Shown: one piece after another, positions 1-6,206 of the stretch | How the letters are laid out: every line of letters begins with the position of its first letter | Numbering within the stretch: position 1 is the stretch's first letter | Source: Alphaproteobacteria bacterium | Lineage (GTDB): Bacteria > Pseudomonadota > Alphaproteobacteria > Paracaedibacterales > CAIULA01 | Direction: 5' to 3' | DNA: 10,901 nt | Assembly (NCBI GenBank): GCA_019751935.1 | Contig: JAIEMR010000068.1 | Coordinates: 1-10,901, forward strand | The notes under the pieces: generated by a model | Seen by the model: the letters and a program-made list of their open reading frames with translations, nothing else | Told to the model about the DNA's origin: nothing | Database searches by the model: none | Made by a program: the position numbers and the translations under genes

Positions 1-122
1 TTTTGCGATGATCAAGATAGGTTGTCGAGCAAAAAGATAAAATTTGTAATAGATTGAAGATAATTAGTTTTTCTGCGACAATTAATATAACGATATAAAA
101 AATAGATATAAGGAACAGCACT
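1..122. other. Leader region before the LOG-family gene; no gene recognised
   Basis: AT-rich sequence with no open frame long enough to support a gene. Two forward frames enter from the left edge and stop at 38-40 and 55-57, so the tail of an upstream gene is possible but cannot be identified from 12-18 codons. A -10-like TATAAA lies at 94-99 without a convincing -35. A good Shine-Dalgarno AAGGA at 110-114 sits 8 bases before the ATG at 123 and supports that start. Confidence 0.5.
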
Positions 123-659
123 ATGGGTAAAAATTTATGCGTTTATTGTGGTGCCTCAGAAAAGGCAGACGATATTTATAGACAAGCTGCTATTAATTTA
201 GGGTCATTAATTGGAGTAAATAACCATGGCCTTGTTTATGGAGGGGGACGGCTTGGATTAATGGGACTTGTTGCTAATGCAGTTCTTGATAATGGGGGCA
301 AGGTTTTTGGGTTTACAACTAGGCTTCTTGATGAGAGAGAAGGGGCACATCCCAATTTAACAGAGCTTCATATTGTAGATAGCATGCACACAAGAAAGCT
401 TAAAATGTCAGAACTTGCTGATGCATTTGTTATTTTGCCTGGTGGATTTGGAACTTTAGATGAGCTATTTGAAATTATAACTTGGCGCCAATTGAATATT
501 CATAAAAAGCCCATCATTATTTTAAATATCAATGGATATTGGGGGCCTTTAGTTAATCTTATGCAGCAGATTATTAAAGAGCATTTCGCTCATCCCGAAC
601 ACATTGATTATATTACAGTGCTTGAGAAACCTGAGCAGGTGTTTGATGTTTTAAAATAG
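123..659 (+). CDS. LOG-family protein (nucleoside-5'-monophosphate phosphoribohydrolase, cytokinin-activating type)
   Basis: 178 residues, the usual length for the LOG (Lonely Guy / TIGR00730) family. Members hydrolyse N6-substituted AMP (cytokinin ribotides) or related nucleoside monophosphates to free base and ribose 5-phosphate in the cytoplasm. Visible motifs are GGGRLGLMG at residues 40-48, MHTRK at 88-92 and the family signature PGGFGTLDE at 106-114, which carries the Glu (114) and, with Arg91, the expected catalytic pair. The start is set by AAGGA at 110-114. The 3' end overlaps the convergent glycosyltransferase by 47 bases. In bacteria without plant hosts the substrate is unproven; a housekeeping role in nucleotide turnover, or in recycling hypermodified bases from tRNA breakdown, is inference. 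The family call is secure, the physiological role is not. Confidence 0.93.
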   Translation: MGKNLCVYCGASEKADDIYRQAAINLGSLIGVNNHGLVYGGGRLGLMGLVANAVLDNGGKVFGFTTRLLDEREGAHPNLTELHIVDSMHTRKLKMSELADAFVILPGGFGTLDELFEIITWRQLNIHKKPIIILNINGYWGPLVNLMQQIIKEHFAHPEHIDYITVLEKPEQVFDVLK

Positions 660-1653
660 CTGTGACTTGCTCATAAATCGCATTTAGGGGGATGTCACTC
701 ATTTCGTCGCCGCCAAAGTCTTGAGATTTTATGACAATAACTTCTCTGCCATTGGGGGTTGATTTTAAAGGATCCGTTGGCCCCCACATTGATATTGTTG
801 GTTTATTTGAAGAGGCAAGAATATGTCCGACTCCCCCATCATTGGCAACATTTACATCAGCTAAAGCCCCAAGAGCAATTGTCAAATAAGCTGAATTTTC
901 AGTTGTATTTTGCAGAGGGAAAATAGCATTCGGCATAAGCTTTTCAATATCTTTTCTCCATTCAGGTTCAGCTGGTCCTAAAATGAACAAAGGTTGAATA
1001 TCTTCTTGCTCTAGTTTTTGCGCCAACCCAACAAACCTTTCAAGAGGCCAACATTTAAACCTTCCTCCAGCTCCTGGTGCTAATAGAACTATTTTCTTTT
1101 TACCAAGGAAATCTTTCATAAGGTCGCTTGCAATGGCCATCCATTTTTCAGGGATTTCTATATCATAAATGGTTTTTGCCTTTTTCCCCGTTGCGACTGT
1201 TAAAAGATCAAGCAATCGATCTACTAATAACAATGGTTTTTTGTAAGAAGAATTTGGCTTTTTATCAGAAAATTTCCACTTATAGGCCGAAGAAATGAAA
1301 AGTTTATGGGGAATCTGCTTTAACATAAGCGCTGGAATAATTTTTTTTTCGGTATCAAGGATGACATCAAAGCTTTGGTTTGGGAAAGTTTTCCCCCATG
1401 GTTTTTGCCAGATATGGGGCCATTTTTCACCAAAACCTGTTTGATCAATAATATTATGAATGTAAGGAGAGACAAGGGGATGAAGAGCTGTTTTGAAGAT
1501 GGTTTTATGCCGCCCAGCAAGCCAAGTCACATGCGCGTTTGGAAATGCAAAGGGTAATGCACGGATAAAAGGCATTTTCATCATGCCATCCCCAATCAAT
1601 TCACCATTACTGTAAATAAGAACAGATTGAACAGGAAGATTGTTAGATGACAT
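613..1653 (-). CDS. GT9-family glycosyltransferase (ADP-heptose:LPS heptosyltransferase-like)
   Basis: 346 residues with the two-Rossmann layout of glycosyltransferase family 9. The N-terminal strand is VLIYSNGELIGDGMMKMPF (11-29), at the place where family members read roughly VIRxxxxGDVxxxxP. The C-terminal domain opens with VLLAPGAGGRFKCWP (189-203), followed by the sugar-nucleotide site NDGGVGHILASSNKPT (271-286) and MWGPTDP (289-295). The family transfers heptose or a related sugar to lipid A-core at the cytoplasmic face of the inner membrane. The exact sugar cannot be told here, because no other LPS gene lies in the window. The ATG at 1653-1651 has no clear Shine-Dalgarno, but the next Met (24) would cut into the first conserved strand. 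The last 15 codons and the stop lie inside the 3' end of the LOG gene on the opposite strand. Confidence 0.85.
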   Translation of the reverse strand: MSSNNLPVQSVLIYSNGELIGDGMMKMPFIRALPFAFPNAHVTWLAGRHKTIFKTALHPLVSPYIHNIIDQTGFGEKWPHIWQKPWGKTFPNQSFDVILDTEKKIIPALMLKQIPHKLFISSAYKWKFSDKKPNSSYKKPLLLVDRLLDLLTVATGKKAKTIYDIEIPEKWMAIASDLMKDFLGKKKIVLLAPGAGGRFKCWPLERFVGLAQKLEQEDIQPLFILGPAEPEWRKDIEKLMPNAIFPLQNTTENSAYLTIALGALADVNVANDGGVGHILASSNKPTISMWGPTDPLKSTPNGREVIVIKSQDFGGDEMSDIPLNAIYEQVTAILKHQTPAQVSQAL

Positions 1654-1773
1654 AAATACGCGTTGCTTTCATTGTTAATATCACTTGAAAGTTAGATACC
1701 ATATTTTTGATAACAATTAAAGGGTGGGAAAAACAAAATGCCAAAAGATAATTATTTAATCATTTTTTAATTA

Positions 1774-1802
1774 TTGTTGATTATCATATTGTATAATATA
1801 AC
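1774..1802 (+). promoter_or_regulatory. Putative promoter of the exported kinase-like gene
   Basis: A perfect -10 TATAAT lies at 1792-1797 but has no good -35 at 17 bases. An alternative reading is TTGTTG at 1774-1779, a 17-base spacer and TATAAC at 1797-1802. Either puts the transcription start about 10-20 bases before the ATG at 1822, giving a very short leader without a Shine-Dalgarno. The flank 1654-1821 is very AT-rich and also has to contain the promoter of the divergent glycosyltransferase, which I could not place. Confidence 0.5.
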
Positions 1803-1821
1803 TAGTACTTGTGTTTGATTC

Positions 1822-3468
1822 ATGATTTATTATGCAATAGTTTTTATTTTTTCTCTGTGCATGTTTGAGGCAAATTCAGCAGAGTCAGCTAAAGGACCTT
1901 TAAAGCTTGAGCCTCTTAAAGAAATCCCTACCTTTAAGTCGCTTACAATAGAGGATAAACTGCCATCTCCTCAAAAATCCGCGAAACTTGAGCCACTTGA
2001 AAAAGTTTCAAGCTTTAAGCCTCTTAAAATTGCAGATGATTCCTCATCGCCTAAAAAGTCTGTGCAGCTTGACCCTATTATTACACCTTCTAAAGCAGAA
2101 CCTATAGCTAGATCTGTTGATGGTTTTGGAAGTGCTAGTTCTGTTGAGAGCTTTACTAGTGTTGAAAGTTTCCCAAGCGTCACAGAATCTATGACTTCTG
2201 AGGGAAGTTCAACTGGTTTTCCCGTAAAAGAAACCCATGAAGCAGCACACGAAAAAACGGATGAGAGTTTGATGCCGGCCCAATTTCTTTTAACTGAACG
2301 TGTTCAAAGATTAATGAGCGGGGGGGAATTGACTTCTGAAGCAGTTTTAGAGATGCTCAGGCCCAGACCTGAAGCTCCGGAAGCTTTCGCAATTTCCGCT
2401 AAACTTTATACTCCTGATGGAAGTCCCATTCCTGAAGCAATAAGAGTGATAGAAGGTGACTCAGACATCAAAGGTAGTTCCACTGACTCTTTGTTTCTAG
2501 TGCAAATCAATACTAATTTTCTGCGAGAAAGTGAAGGAGTGCCCTCAAATGAAATAATGAAAAGGTTTGGTGTTAGATTTTTAAAGAATTTAGGCAGAGT
2601 TGATTGGCAAACAAAAATAGTTATTAAAGTATTGAAGAGTGAAGGAGGTATCAGAAGGGGCGGGCTACAAAAAGTATCTTTTGAATCTATAGCGAAAGAT
2701 CAGTTAAAAAATCTTGAAAAGATAAGAGCGAGCAGGCTTTCTAATATAAATTATTTTAAAAACCCTAAATTGCCCAGAATGACATTTGATGAAGCCTCTT
2801 ATTATTATGTGGATAATACTGCTTCAAAGCGTTATTTTTCCATTTTACACGGCGCAAAGGGAATGCCATTTTCTGAGATTTGGAAAGATTACGAGGATAA
2901 AAAAATCGAAGTCGGTCAACTGCAGGAAAGTGCGTATGCAATAGGAAGAGCTTTAGGAGCTTTTCATGTCTACACAAAAAAACCTGAAAATATTCATTCG
3001 TCAGATGATTTTATGCGGTATACGCCGATAGCACATGGAGATTTCTATTGGCAGAACGTTTTTTATGATTTTAAAACGCAAAGAGTTTATTTTATAGATA
3101 ACGAGTCAATGGCTAAATCTCTTGAAACACCGCCCCCTGTTGAAGCAGATTTTATACGTTTTTACGCACATCAGCTTTTTGGTTCTTATCCTGATAGGAA
3201 AAAGTGTAATATCAACAGATGCTCTCAGGAAGATATAAAAATTGTTTATAGAGCATTCTTTCAAGGGTATATTCAGGCGTATCCCAAGCCATTGCAACCT
3301 ATGCTAACTGGCTACATCAAAAAGGTTGTGCATGATTATAACGAAAGTGTAAAAGGGGTTGTGCTACCTAGAGAGGTTTCGAGTTTTTCATTGAAAGAAA
3401 CAGGAGAACCTAGATTGGTCGAAGGAGAAAGAAGGCTGCAACTCCTTTTTGATGACATTTTTGCCTAA
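1822..3468 (+). CDS. Exported protein with repeat-rich N-terminus and C-terminal APH/choline-kinase-like domain
   Basis: 548 residues; I do not recognise the whole protein. Residues 1-20 look like a Sec signal peptide (hydrophobic 2-15, likely cleavage after NSA). Residues 27-80 are two copies of a 27-residue repeat plus part of a third. Residues 100-135 are Ser/Glu-rich with SVESF repeats, probably disordered. From about 190 a kinase-like fold is readable: candidate N-lobe lysine K269 in IVIKVLK, Glu288 or Glu299 in a following helix, hinge-like YFSILHGAKG (338-347), Brenner-type catalytic loop HGDFYWQN (405-412; D407, N412) and metal-binding IDNE (425-428). These match aminoglycoside/choline/fructosamine-kinase-type phosphotransferases. 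The predicted mature protein has only two cysteines, C462 and C467, which suits a disulfide outside the cytoplasm. An in-frame TGA at 1816-1818 fixes ATG 1822 as the earliest start; there is no Shine-Dalgarno. Kinase fold is fairly sure; substrate and destination are unknown. A secreted host-directed kinase is inference, and a pseudokinase is the main alternative. Confidence 0.72.
   Translation: MIYYAIVFIFSLCMFEANSAESAKGPLKLEPLKEIPTFKSLTIEDKLPSPQKSAKLEPLEKVSSFKPLKIADDSSSPKKSVQLDPIITPSKAEPIARSVDGFGSASSVESFTSVESFPSVTESMTSEGSSTGFPVKETHEAAHEKTDESLMPAQFLLTERVQRLMSGGELTSEAVLEMLRPRPEAPEAFAISAKLYTPDGSPIPEAIRVIEGDSDIKGSSTDSLFLVQINTNFLRESEGVPSNEIMKRFGVRFLKNLGRVDWQTKIVIKVLKSEGGIRRGGLQKVSFESIAKDQLKNLEKIRASRLSNINYFKNPKLPRMTFDEASYYYVDNTASKRYFSILHGAKGMPFSEIWKDYEDKKIEVGQLQESAYAIGRALGAFHVYTKKPENIHSSDDFMRYTPIAHGDFYWQNVFYDFKTQRVYFIDNESMAKSLETPPPVEADFIRFYAHQLFGSYPDRKKCNINRCSQEDIKIVYRAFFQGYIQAYPKPLQPMLTGYIKKVVHDYNESVKGVVLPREVSSFSLKETGEPRLVEGERRLQLLFDDIFA
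1900..2061 (+). repeat. Two tandem 81-base coding repeats (27 residues each)
   Basis: Residues 27-53 and 54-80 of the exported kinase-like protein align end to end without gaps, sharing the pattern LEPL...F(K)xLxIxD..SPxKS. A third, decayed copy begins at residue 81 (QLDPI). The DNA copies are diverged (for example cttgagcctctt versus cttgagccactt), so the duplication is old and selection, rather than recent slippage, seems to keep the protein pattern. Confidence 0.8.
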
Positions 3469-3494
3469 TAAATAAAAACTAACCCTTAGGCAAA
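3460..3494. terminator. Inverted repeat spanning both convergent stop codons (possible bidirectional terminator)
   Basis: TTTGCCTAA at 3460-3468 and TTAGGCAAA at 3486-3494 are perfect 9-base complements separated by 17 bases. Each arm holds the last two sense codons and the stop of one gene, so both proteins end in Phe-Ala-stop with identical codons. There is no T-run after either arm, so this is not a classical intrinsic terminator. The position between convergent genes still favours a transcript-end or stability hairpin. Confidence 0.45.
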
Positions 3495-4442
3495 GCAGAA
3501 CTGACCTTTTCCTTTCTTTTTAGCGGAATACATGGCCCTGTCTGCATGCCCAATTAAAATGTCATAAGATTTTCCGTGTTCTGGGAATAAGGAAATTCCT
3601 ATGCTGGTGTGAATTCGCAAATGTTGCCCTTTATAACTGTAGGGAGTTGCAAGGCGATAGGAGAGTCTATGGGCGATGCTTTCAATATCTATTTTGTTTT
3701 CAACATCATTTAATAGAACGCCAAACTCGTCCCCACCTAAACGAGCAACAGTATCTGTTTTTTTTATGCAGTTACGAAGACGAAGAGCTACTTGGCATAA
3801 AAGCCAGTCACCGGTTTTGTGATCATTTGTATCGTTTATAGCTTTAAAGCCATCAAGGTCCATAAACATCAATGCAAATGTAGATTGATTTTGGTTGCTT
3901 CCTTTTATTTTTTCATGAGCTCTTTCTTTAAAAAGTTGACGGTTTGGAAGGCCAGTCAAAGGGTCATAATAGGCCATAAAAGCAAGCTCAACAGAGGCGC
4001 TTTTCTGATTATTATTTTCATGAGTAAGAGTTTCTGCATGCTTTAAAAATTTATGGAGGCGAAAGCCTAAAATTGGACTTTCGGAACTTCCTACATAAAA
4101 ATCGTCAATTGAGTATTGAATTAGTTTTTCAATATCTTCGTTAGAAGATGCTTTAATAAACAAAGGTATTGTTAAAAGGGCAGGGTTGTTTACGCGTTGC
4201 AAAAGAAATTGGGGGGCTTCTGCTTTAAAAAAATCAAGGTCTAAACATATCGCATCAACCTTTTTAAATCGTGCTAAATGAGAAAATGTAGAAAGGTCAG
4301 AGTGATAAATTAACTTACTAGCTACATGAAAGTTCAAGGGAAAGCATGATTCTGATGCTTTGGTTAAAATAACCACATTAATGCAAGAGCTAGCCTCAGC
4401 TTGAAGTTGTAAGGGAATGGAGTCTGAATATAAAGGTGACAT
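3486..4442 (-). CDS. GGDEF-domain diguanylate cyclase with degenerate receiver-like N-terminal domain
   Basis: 318 residues. The C-terminal half (about 155-318) is a complete GGDEF domain: DPLTGLPNR at 160-168, the metal-binding MDLDGFKAIND (D195, D204) and RLGGDEFG with intact GGDEF at 236-240. It should make cyclic di-GMP from two GTP in the cytoplasm. The inhibitory I-site expected as RxxD five residues before GGDEF reads KKTD (227-230), so feedback inhibition may be weak or absent. Residues 20-135 resemble a response-regulator receiver: hydrophobic AICLDLD (64-70), IPLFIKASS, then SIDDFYVGSSESPILGFRLHKFL where receivers read ADDYxxKP. The conserved Lys and its Pro are lost, so normal phospho-signalling is doubtful. 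There is no transmembrane segment and no EAL domain. The ATG at 4442 follows 12 bases after a terminator hairpin and has no visible Shine-Dalgarno, but the next Met is residue 156. Confidence 0.9.
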   Translation of the reverse strand: MSPLYSDSIPLQLQAEASSCINVVILTKASESCFPLNFHVASKLIYHSDLSTFSHLARFKKVDAICLDLDFFKAEAPQFLLQRVNNPALLTIPLFIKASSNEDIEKLIQYSIDDFYVGSSESPILGFRLHKFLKHAETLTHENNNQKSASVELAFMAYYDPLTGLPNRQLFKERAHEKIKGSNQNQSTFALMFMDLDGFKAINDTNDHKTGDWLLCQVALRLRNCIKKTDTVARLGGDEFGVLLNDVENKIDIESIAHRLSYRLATPYSYKGQHLRIHTSIGISLFPEHGKSYDILIGHADRAMYSAKKKGKGQFCFA

Positions 4443-4444
4443 GA

Positions 4445-4480
4445 TTAAAAATAAAAGAGAATGGTAAAAACCATCCTCTT
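4445..4480 (-). terminator. Intrinsic terminator of the 65-residue exported-protein gene
   Basis: Read on the minus strand the stem is AAGAGGATGGT / ACCATTCTCTT with a TTTT loop (plus-strand 4455-4480). It has 10 Watson-Crick pairs and one G-T wobble, and is followed by TTTTATTTTT. It begins 6 bases after the stop at 4486, so it ends that transcript. The G-T wobble on the minus strand would be an A-C mismatch on the plus strand, which fits a minus-strand RNA structure. The start codon of the diguanylate cyclase lies just beyond it, so that gene depends on readthrough or an unseen promoter. Confidence 0.8.
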
Positions 4481-4485
4481 AAAAA

Positions 4486-4683
4486 CTAATCTTCTATTTC
4501 TTCTGCTTCTTCTTCCTTGTGCTCCTCTTCAGAGGCTCCTGCATCAGCGCCCTCTTCGGCGGCTACATTCGTGCCAGGAAAAATTTGCCCAGAAGGTCCC
4601 TTGTGTGTAGGGGACGCGAGTGCAGAAGAAACCAGCAGAGCAACAGCACTGATTGCCCAAGCTATACAGACTTTAAAAGCCAT
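4486..4683 (-). CDS. Small exported acidic protein, function unknown
   Basis: 65 residues from the chosen start. Residues 1-23 form a clear Sec signal peptide (Lys4, hydrophobic core 6-22) ending in ALA with cleavage before Ser24. The mature part is about 42 residues: a Gly/Pro/Thr-rich stretch followed by a strongly acidic tail (40-65) in which Glu and Asp dominate. It has no cysteine in the mature part and no known domain. The start at 4683 is chosen because GGAG at 4694-4691 (minus strand) sits 9 bases before it. An ATG at 4698, five codons earlier, would place that GGAG inside the coding sequence. A promoter close to consensus lies upstream and a clean terminator downstream, so it is a stand-alone and probably abundantly expressed gene. 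Metal or cation binding by the acidic tail is only a guess. Confidence 0.75.
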   Translation of the reverse strand: MAFKVCIAWAISAVALLVSSALASPTHKGPSGQIFPGTNVAAEEGADAGASEEEHKEEEAEEIED

Positions 4684-4718
4684 TTTATAAAACTCCATTA
4701 TTATTTTTAACTCTAGTT

Positions 4719-4747
4719 ATCATACCGACTACAAGTTGGAGTGTCTA
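4719..4747 (-). promoter_or_regulatory. Sigma70-type promoter of the 65-residue exported-protein gene
   Basis: On the minus strand TAGACA (4747-4742), a 17-base spacer and TATGAT (4724-4719) each match the consensus at 5 of 6 positions. The predicted start is near 4712, about 30 bases before the ATG at 4683. The stretch further upstream (about 4770-4800) is a run of A-tracts on this strand, flanked by the complementary hexamers GCTTAA and TTAAGC (4761-4766 and 4795-4800). It may act as an UP-like or bent-DNA element. Confidence 0.7.
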
Positions 4748-4850
4748 GGAGCTAAAATATGCTTAATTGATTATTTTTTGTTTTTTTGTTGTTTTTAAGC
4801 TTGTATAGATTTGAAGACTTTATTTGTAATTGTTCTATCTCACAAACTTG

Positions 4851-5153
4851 TTAATCTGAGTCATCTTTAGAATCATTATAATCTATTGCTCCCGGAATGA
4901 CAGGGAGGTGAGCAACATTATCTGGATGATCAATTTGTCCGATCAAACTATGAGCTGTTTCTAGAAGTAATAGGGTGTGAGGGTGCGAGGCAGGGTCTTC
5001 GGTAAGTGATGCAATAATTTTGAAAAGAGAATCCTGAAGATGATGTTTCGTTAATATTTGTGGTTGAACAAAAAATCCCTCATCATCATTCTCCATAGCT
5101 TGTGTTTCAAAAACTGTTGTTAAAGCTAATGCTACAAAAACTCCACGTATCAT
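4851..5153 (-). CDS. Small exported protein of unknown function
   Basis: 100 residues from the chosen start; no family recognised. Residues 1-19 look like a signal peptide (Arg3, hydrophobic 4-15, possible cleavage after TQA). The mature part starts very acidic (MENDDEG), then has a largely helical-looking segment (about 31-76, with LQDSLFKIIASL and HTLLLLETAHSLIGQI), and ends in the acidic tail DYNDSKDDSD. No cysteine is present. ATG 5153 is chosen because a perfect AAGGAG lies 6 bases before it. An upstream in-frame ATG at 5186 would add 11 charged residues in front of the signal peptide and leave the Shine-Dalgarno unused. It is separated from folP by its own promoter. No terminator hairpin is visible after the stop. 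Confidence 0.7.
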   Translation of the reverse strand: MIRGVFVALALTTVFETQAMENDDEGFFVQPQILTKHHLQDSLFKIIASLTEDPASHPHTLLLLETAHSLIGQIDHPDNVAHLPVIPGAIDYNDSKDDSD

Positions 5154-5234
5154 CACAAACTCCTTGTTACATATATCACGCCTCAAATGTTAGCGGTTGG
5201 ATATTCAAATATCATTAAAATTTATGCTAAATTA

Positions 5235-5263
5235 AGTGTAGAAGTGGCTTTCTTGGGCGTCAA
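5235..5263 (-). promoter_or_regulatory. Sigma70-type promoter of the 100-residue exported-protein gene
   Basis: Minus strand TTGACG (5263-5258, 5 of 6 to consensus), a 17-base spacer and TACACT (5240-5235, 4 of 6). The predicted start near 5228 gives a leader of about 75 bases before ATG 5153. It lies wholly in the gap after folP, so the small gene need not depend on folP transcription. Confidence 0.6.
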
Positions 5264-5287
5264 GATTATCTTTAGAGAGATTGTATT

Positions 5288-6148
5288 TTATTTAGAAGCG
5301 GAAGAATTCAGAACGGCTTCGGTAAACTTGATTGCCTGAACCGTTTCTTCAACGTCATGCACCCTAAGTATTTTGGCGCCCTTTAAAACTCCAAGAACAC
5401 TAGCTGCAATACTTCCACCAAGACGTTTATCAACAGGAGAATTTGTTGTAAAGCCAATAACAGATTTGCGAGAAGCTCCTAGTAACAAAGGATATCCGGC
5501 TTGTGTGAAAATTTGAAGATTATTCATAAGCTGCAGGTTTTCCTCAACTGTTTTTCCAAAGCCAATTCCTACATCAACAATTATCTTGTTCTTTTTGACG
5601 CCATGACTGATAGCGTGAAGTGTTAGCTGTTCTAACTCTTTTAAAACTTCTTGGGTGACATTTTTATAATGGCTGGTAAGGTAGCGTCCGCCCAACTCAG
5701 TTTTCTCAACAGAATTATTGGGTTGAGAGTGCATAATCACTACATGAGTATCCGCTTTTGAAACAGTTTTAACCATGTCTGGGTCTTTCATGAGACCGCT
5801 TACATCGTTAACAATTGAAGCTCCTCGTTTTATGGCTTCTTCTGCTACAATTGCTTTAGTTGTATCAATTGAAAGCGGAATAGAGATGTGCTCTCGAAGC
5901 GCCTCAATAACCGGAATGACGCGATCGATTTCTTCTTGCTGTGAAACTGGATTCGCTCCAGGACGAGTGCTTTCGCCTCCGATGTCTAATATATCAGCAC
6001 CCGCCTTTACAAAAAAATCTGCTAGTCTTAGAGCATTATCAATGTAGTTGCCTTTTGCAATAAGGCCATCACCTGAAAGAGAGTCAGATGTGACATTTAA
6101 AACTCCCATAATCAGAGTTCTATTTTCCAAGAGAAGGTTTTTTATCAT
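5288..6148 (-). CDS. folP: Dihydropteroate synthase
   Basis: 286 residues, normal for the family. It condenses 6-hydroxymethyl-dihydropterin pyrophosphate with p-aminobenzoate to give dihydropteroate in cytoplasmic folate synthesis, and is the sulfonamide target. TIM-barrel motifs in order: MGVLNVTSDSLSGDG (14-28), DIGGESTRPGA (55-65), SIDTTKA (93-99), IVNDVSG (112-118), VVIMHSQ (136-142), DVGIGFGKT (192-200), LLGASRK (222-228) and RVHDV (262-266). Deviations are S21 and L24 where E. coli has Pro25 and Phe28 of NVTPDSF, and V193 where most enzymes have DPGIGFGK. All core catalytic and pterin-binding motifs are otherwise intact, so it should be active. The start ATG 6148 has a weak AAAGAGA about 10 bases upstream. 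It is divergent from pgk across a 58-base gap; no other folate gene is adjacent. Confidence 0.97.
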   Translation of the reverse strand: MIKNLLLENRTLIMGVLNVTSDSLSGDGLIAKGNYIDNALRLADFFVKAGADILDIGGESTRPGANPVSQQEEIDRVIPVIEALREHISIPLSIDTTKAIVAEEAIKRGASIVNDVSGLMKDPDMVKTVSKADTHVVIMHSQPNNSVEKTELGGRYLTSHYKNVTQEVLKELEQLTLHAISHGVKKNKIIVDVGIGFGKTVEENLQLMNNLQIFTQAGYPLLLGASRKSVIGFTTNSPVDKRLGGSIAASVLGVLKGAKILRVHDVEETVQAIKFTEAVLNSSASK

Positions 6149-6162
6149 GCTATTGTTTCTCT

Positions 6163-6191
6163 TTGCCAGTTTGTCGTAGTCTTAGCATAAA
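6163..6191 (+). promoter_or_regulatory. Putative pgk promoter in the folP-pgk divergent gap
   Basis: TTGCCA (6163-6168, 5 of 6), a 17-base spacer and CATAAA (6186-6191, 4 of 6). The predicted start near 6198 leaves a very short leader before ATG 6207 or ATG 6219. The 58-base gap must also hold the folP promoter; the minus-strand TATGCT at 6189-6184 is a possible -10 overlapping this one, without a convincing -35. Confidence 0.4.
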
Positions 6192-6206
6192 TACGACCCC
6201 TAAGAT

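Noticed and set aside
1375..1557. 60-codon plus-strand frame opposite the glycosyltransferase gene
   Set aside because: It lies wholly within the conserved glycosyltransferase coding region, and the product shows no family pattern or start signal.
1900..2061. Tandem repeats considered as a CRISPR or noncoding repeat array
   Set aside because: They are in-frame coding repeats of 81 bases without spacers and continue the protein reading frame.
2808..2816. Perfect DnaA box TGTGGATAA inside the exported kinase-like gene
   Set aside because: It is isolated and encodes an ordinary Val-Asp-Asn within the kinase-like region; a single site in AT-rich DNA is expected by chance.
4519..4710. 63-codon plus-strand frame opposite the small acidic exported protein
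   Set aside because: The minus-strand frame has a promoter, ribosome site, signal peptide and terminator; the plus-strand frame has none of these.
4755..4800. Inverted hexamers GCTTAA/TTAAGC considered as a terminator of the 100-residue gene
   Set aside because: The loop is 28 bases, the stem only six pairs, and the minus strand has A-runs rather than T-runs, so it does not fit an intrinsic terminator.
5200..5214. Short palindrome GATAT-TTGA-ATATC upstream of the 100-residue gene
   Set aside because: A five-base AT-rich stem is too common in this sequence to be called an operator.
5775..6047. 90-codon open frame on the plus strand inside folP
   Set aside because: It is antisense to strongly conserved folP motifs, has a low-complexity Ser/Ala-rich product and no ribosome site.
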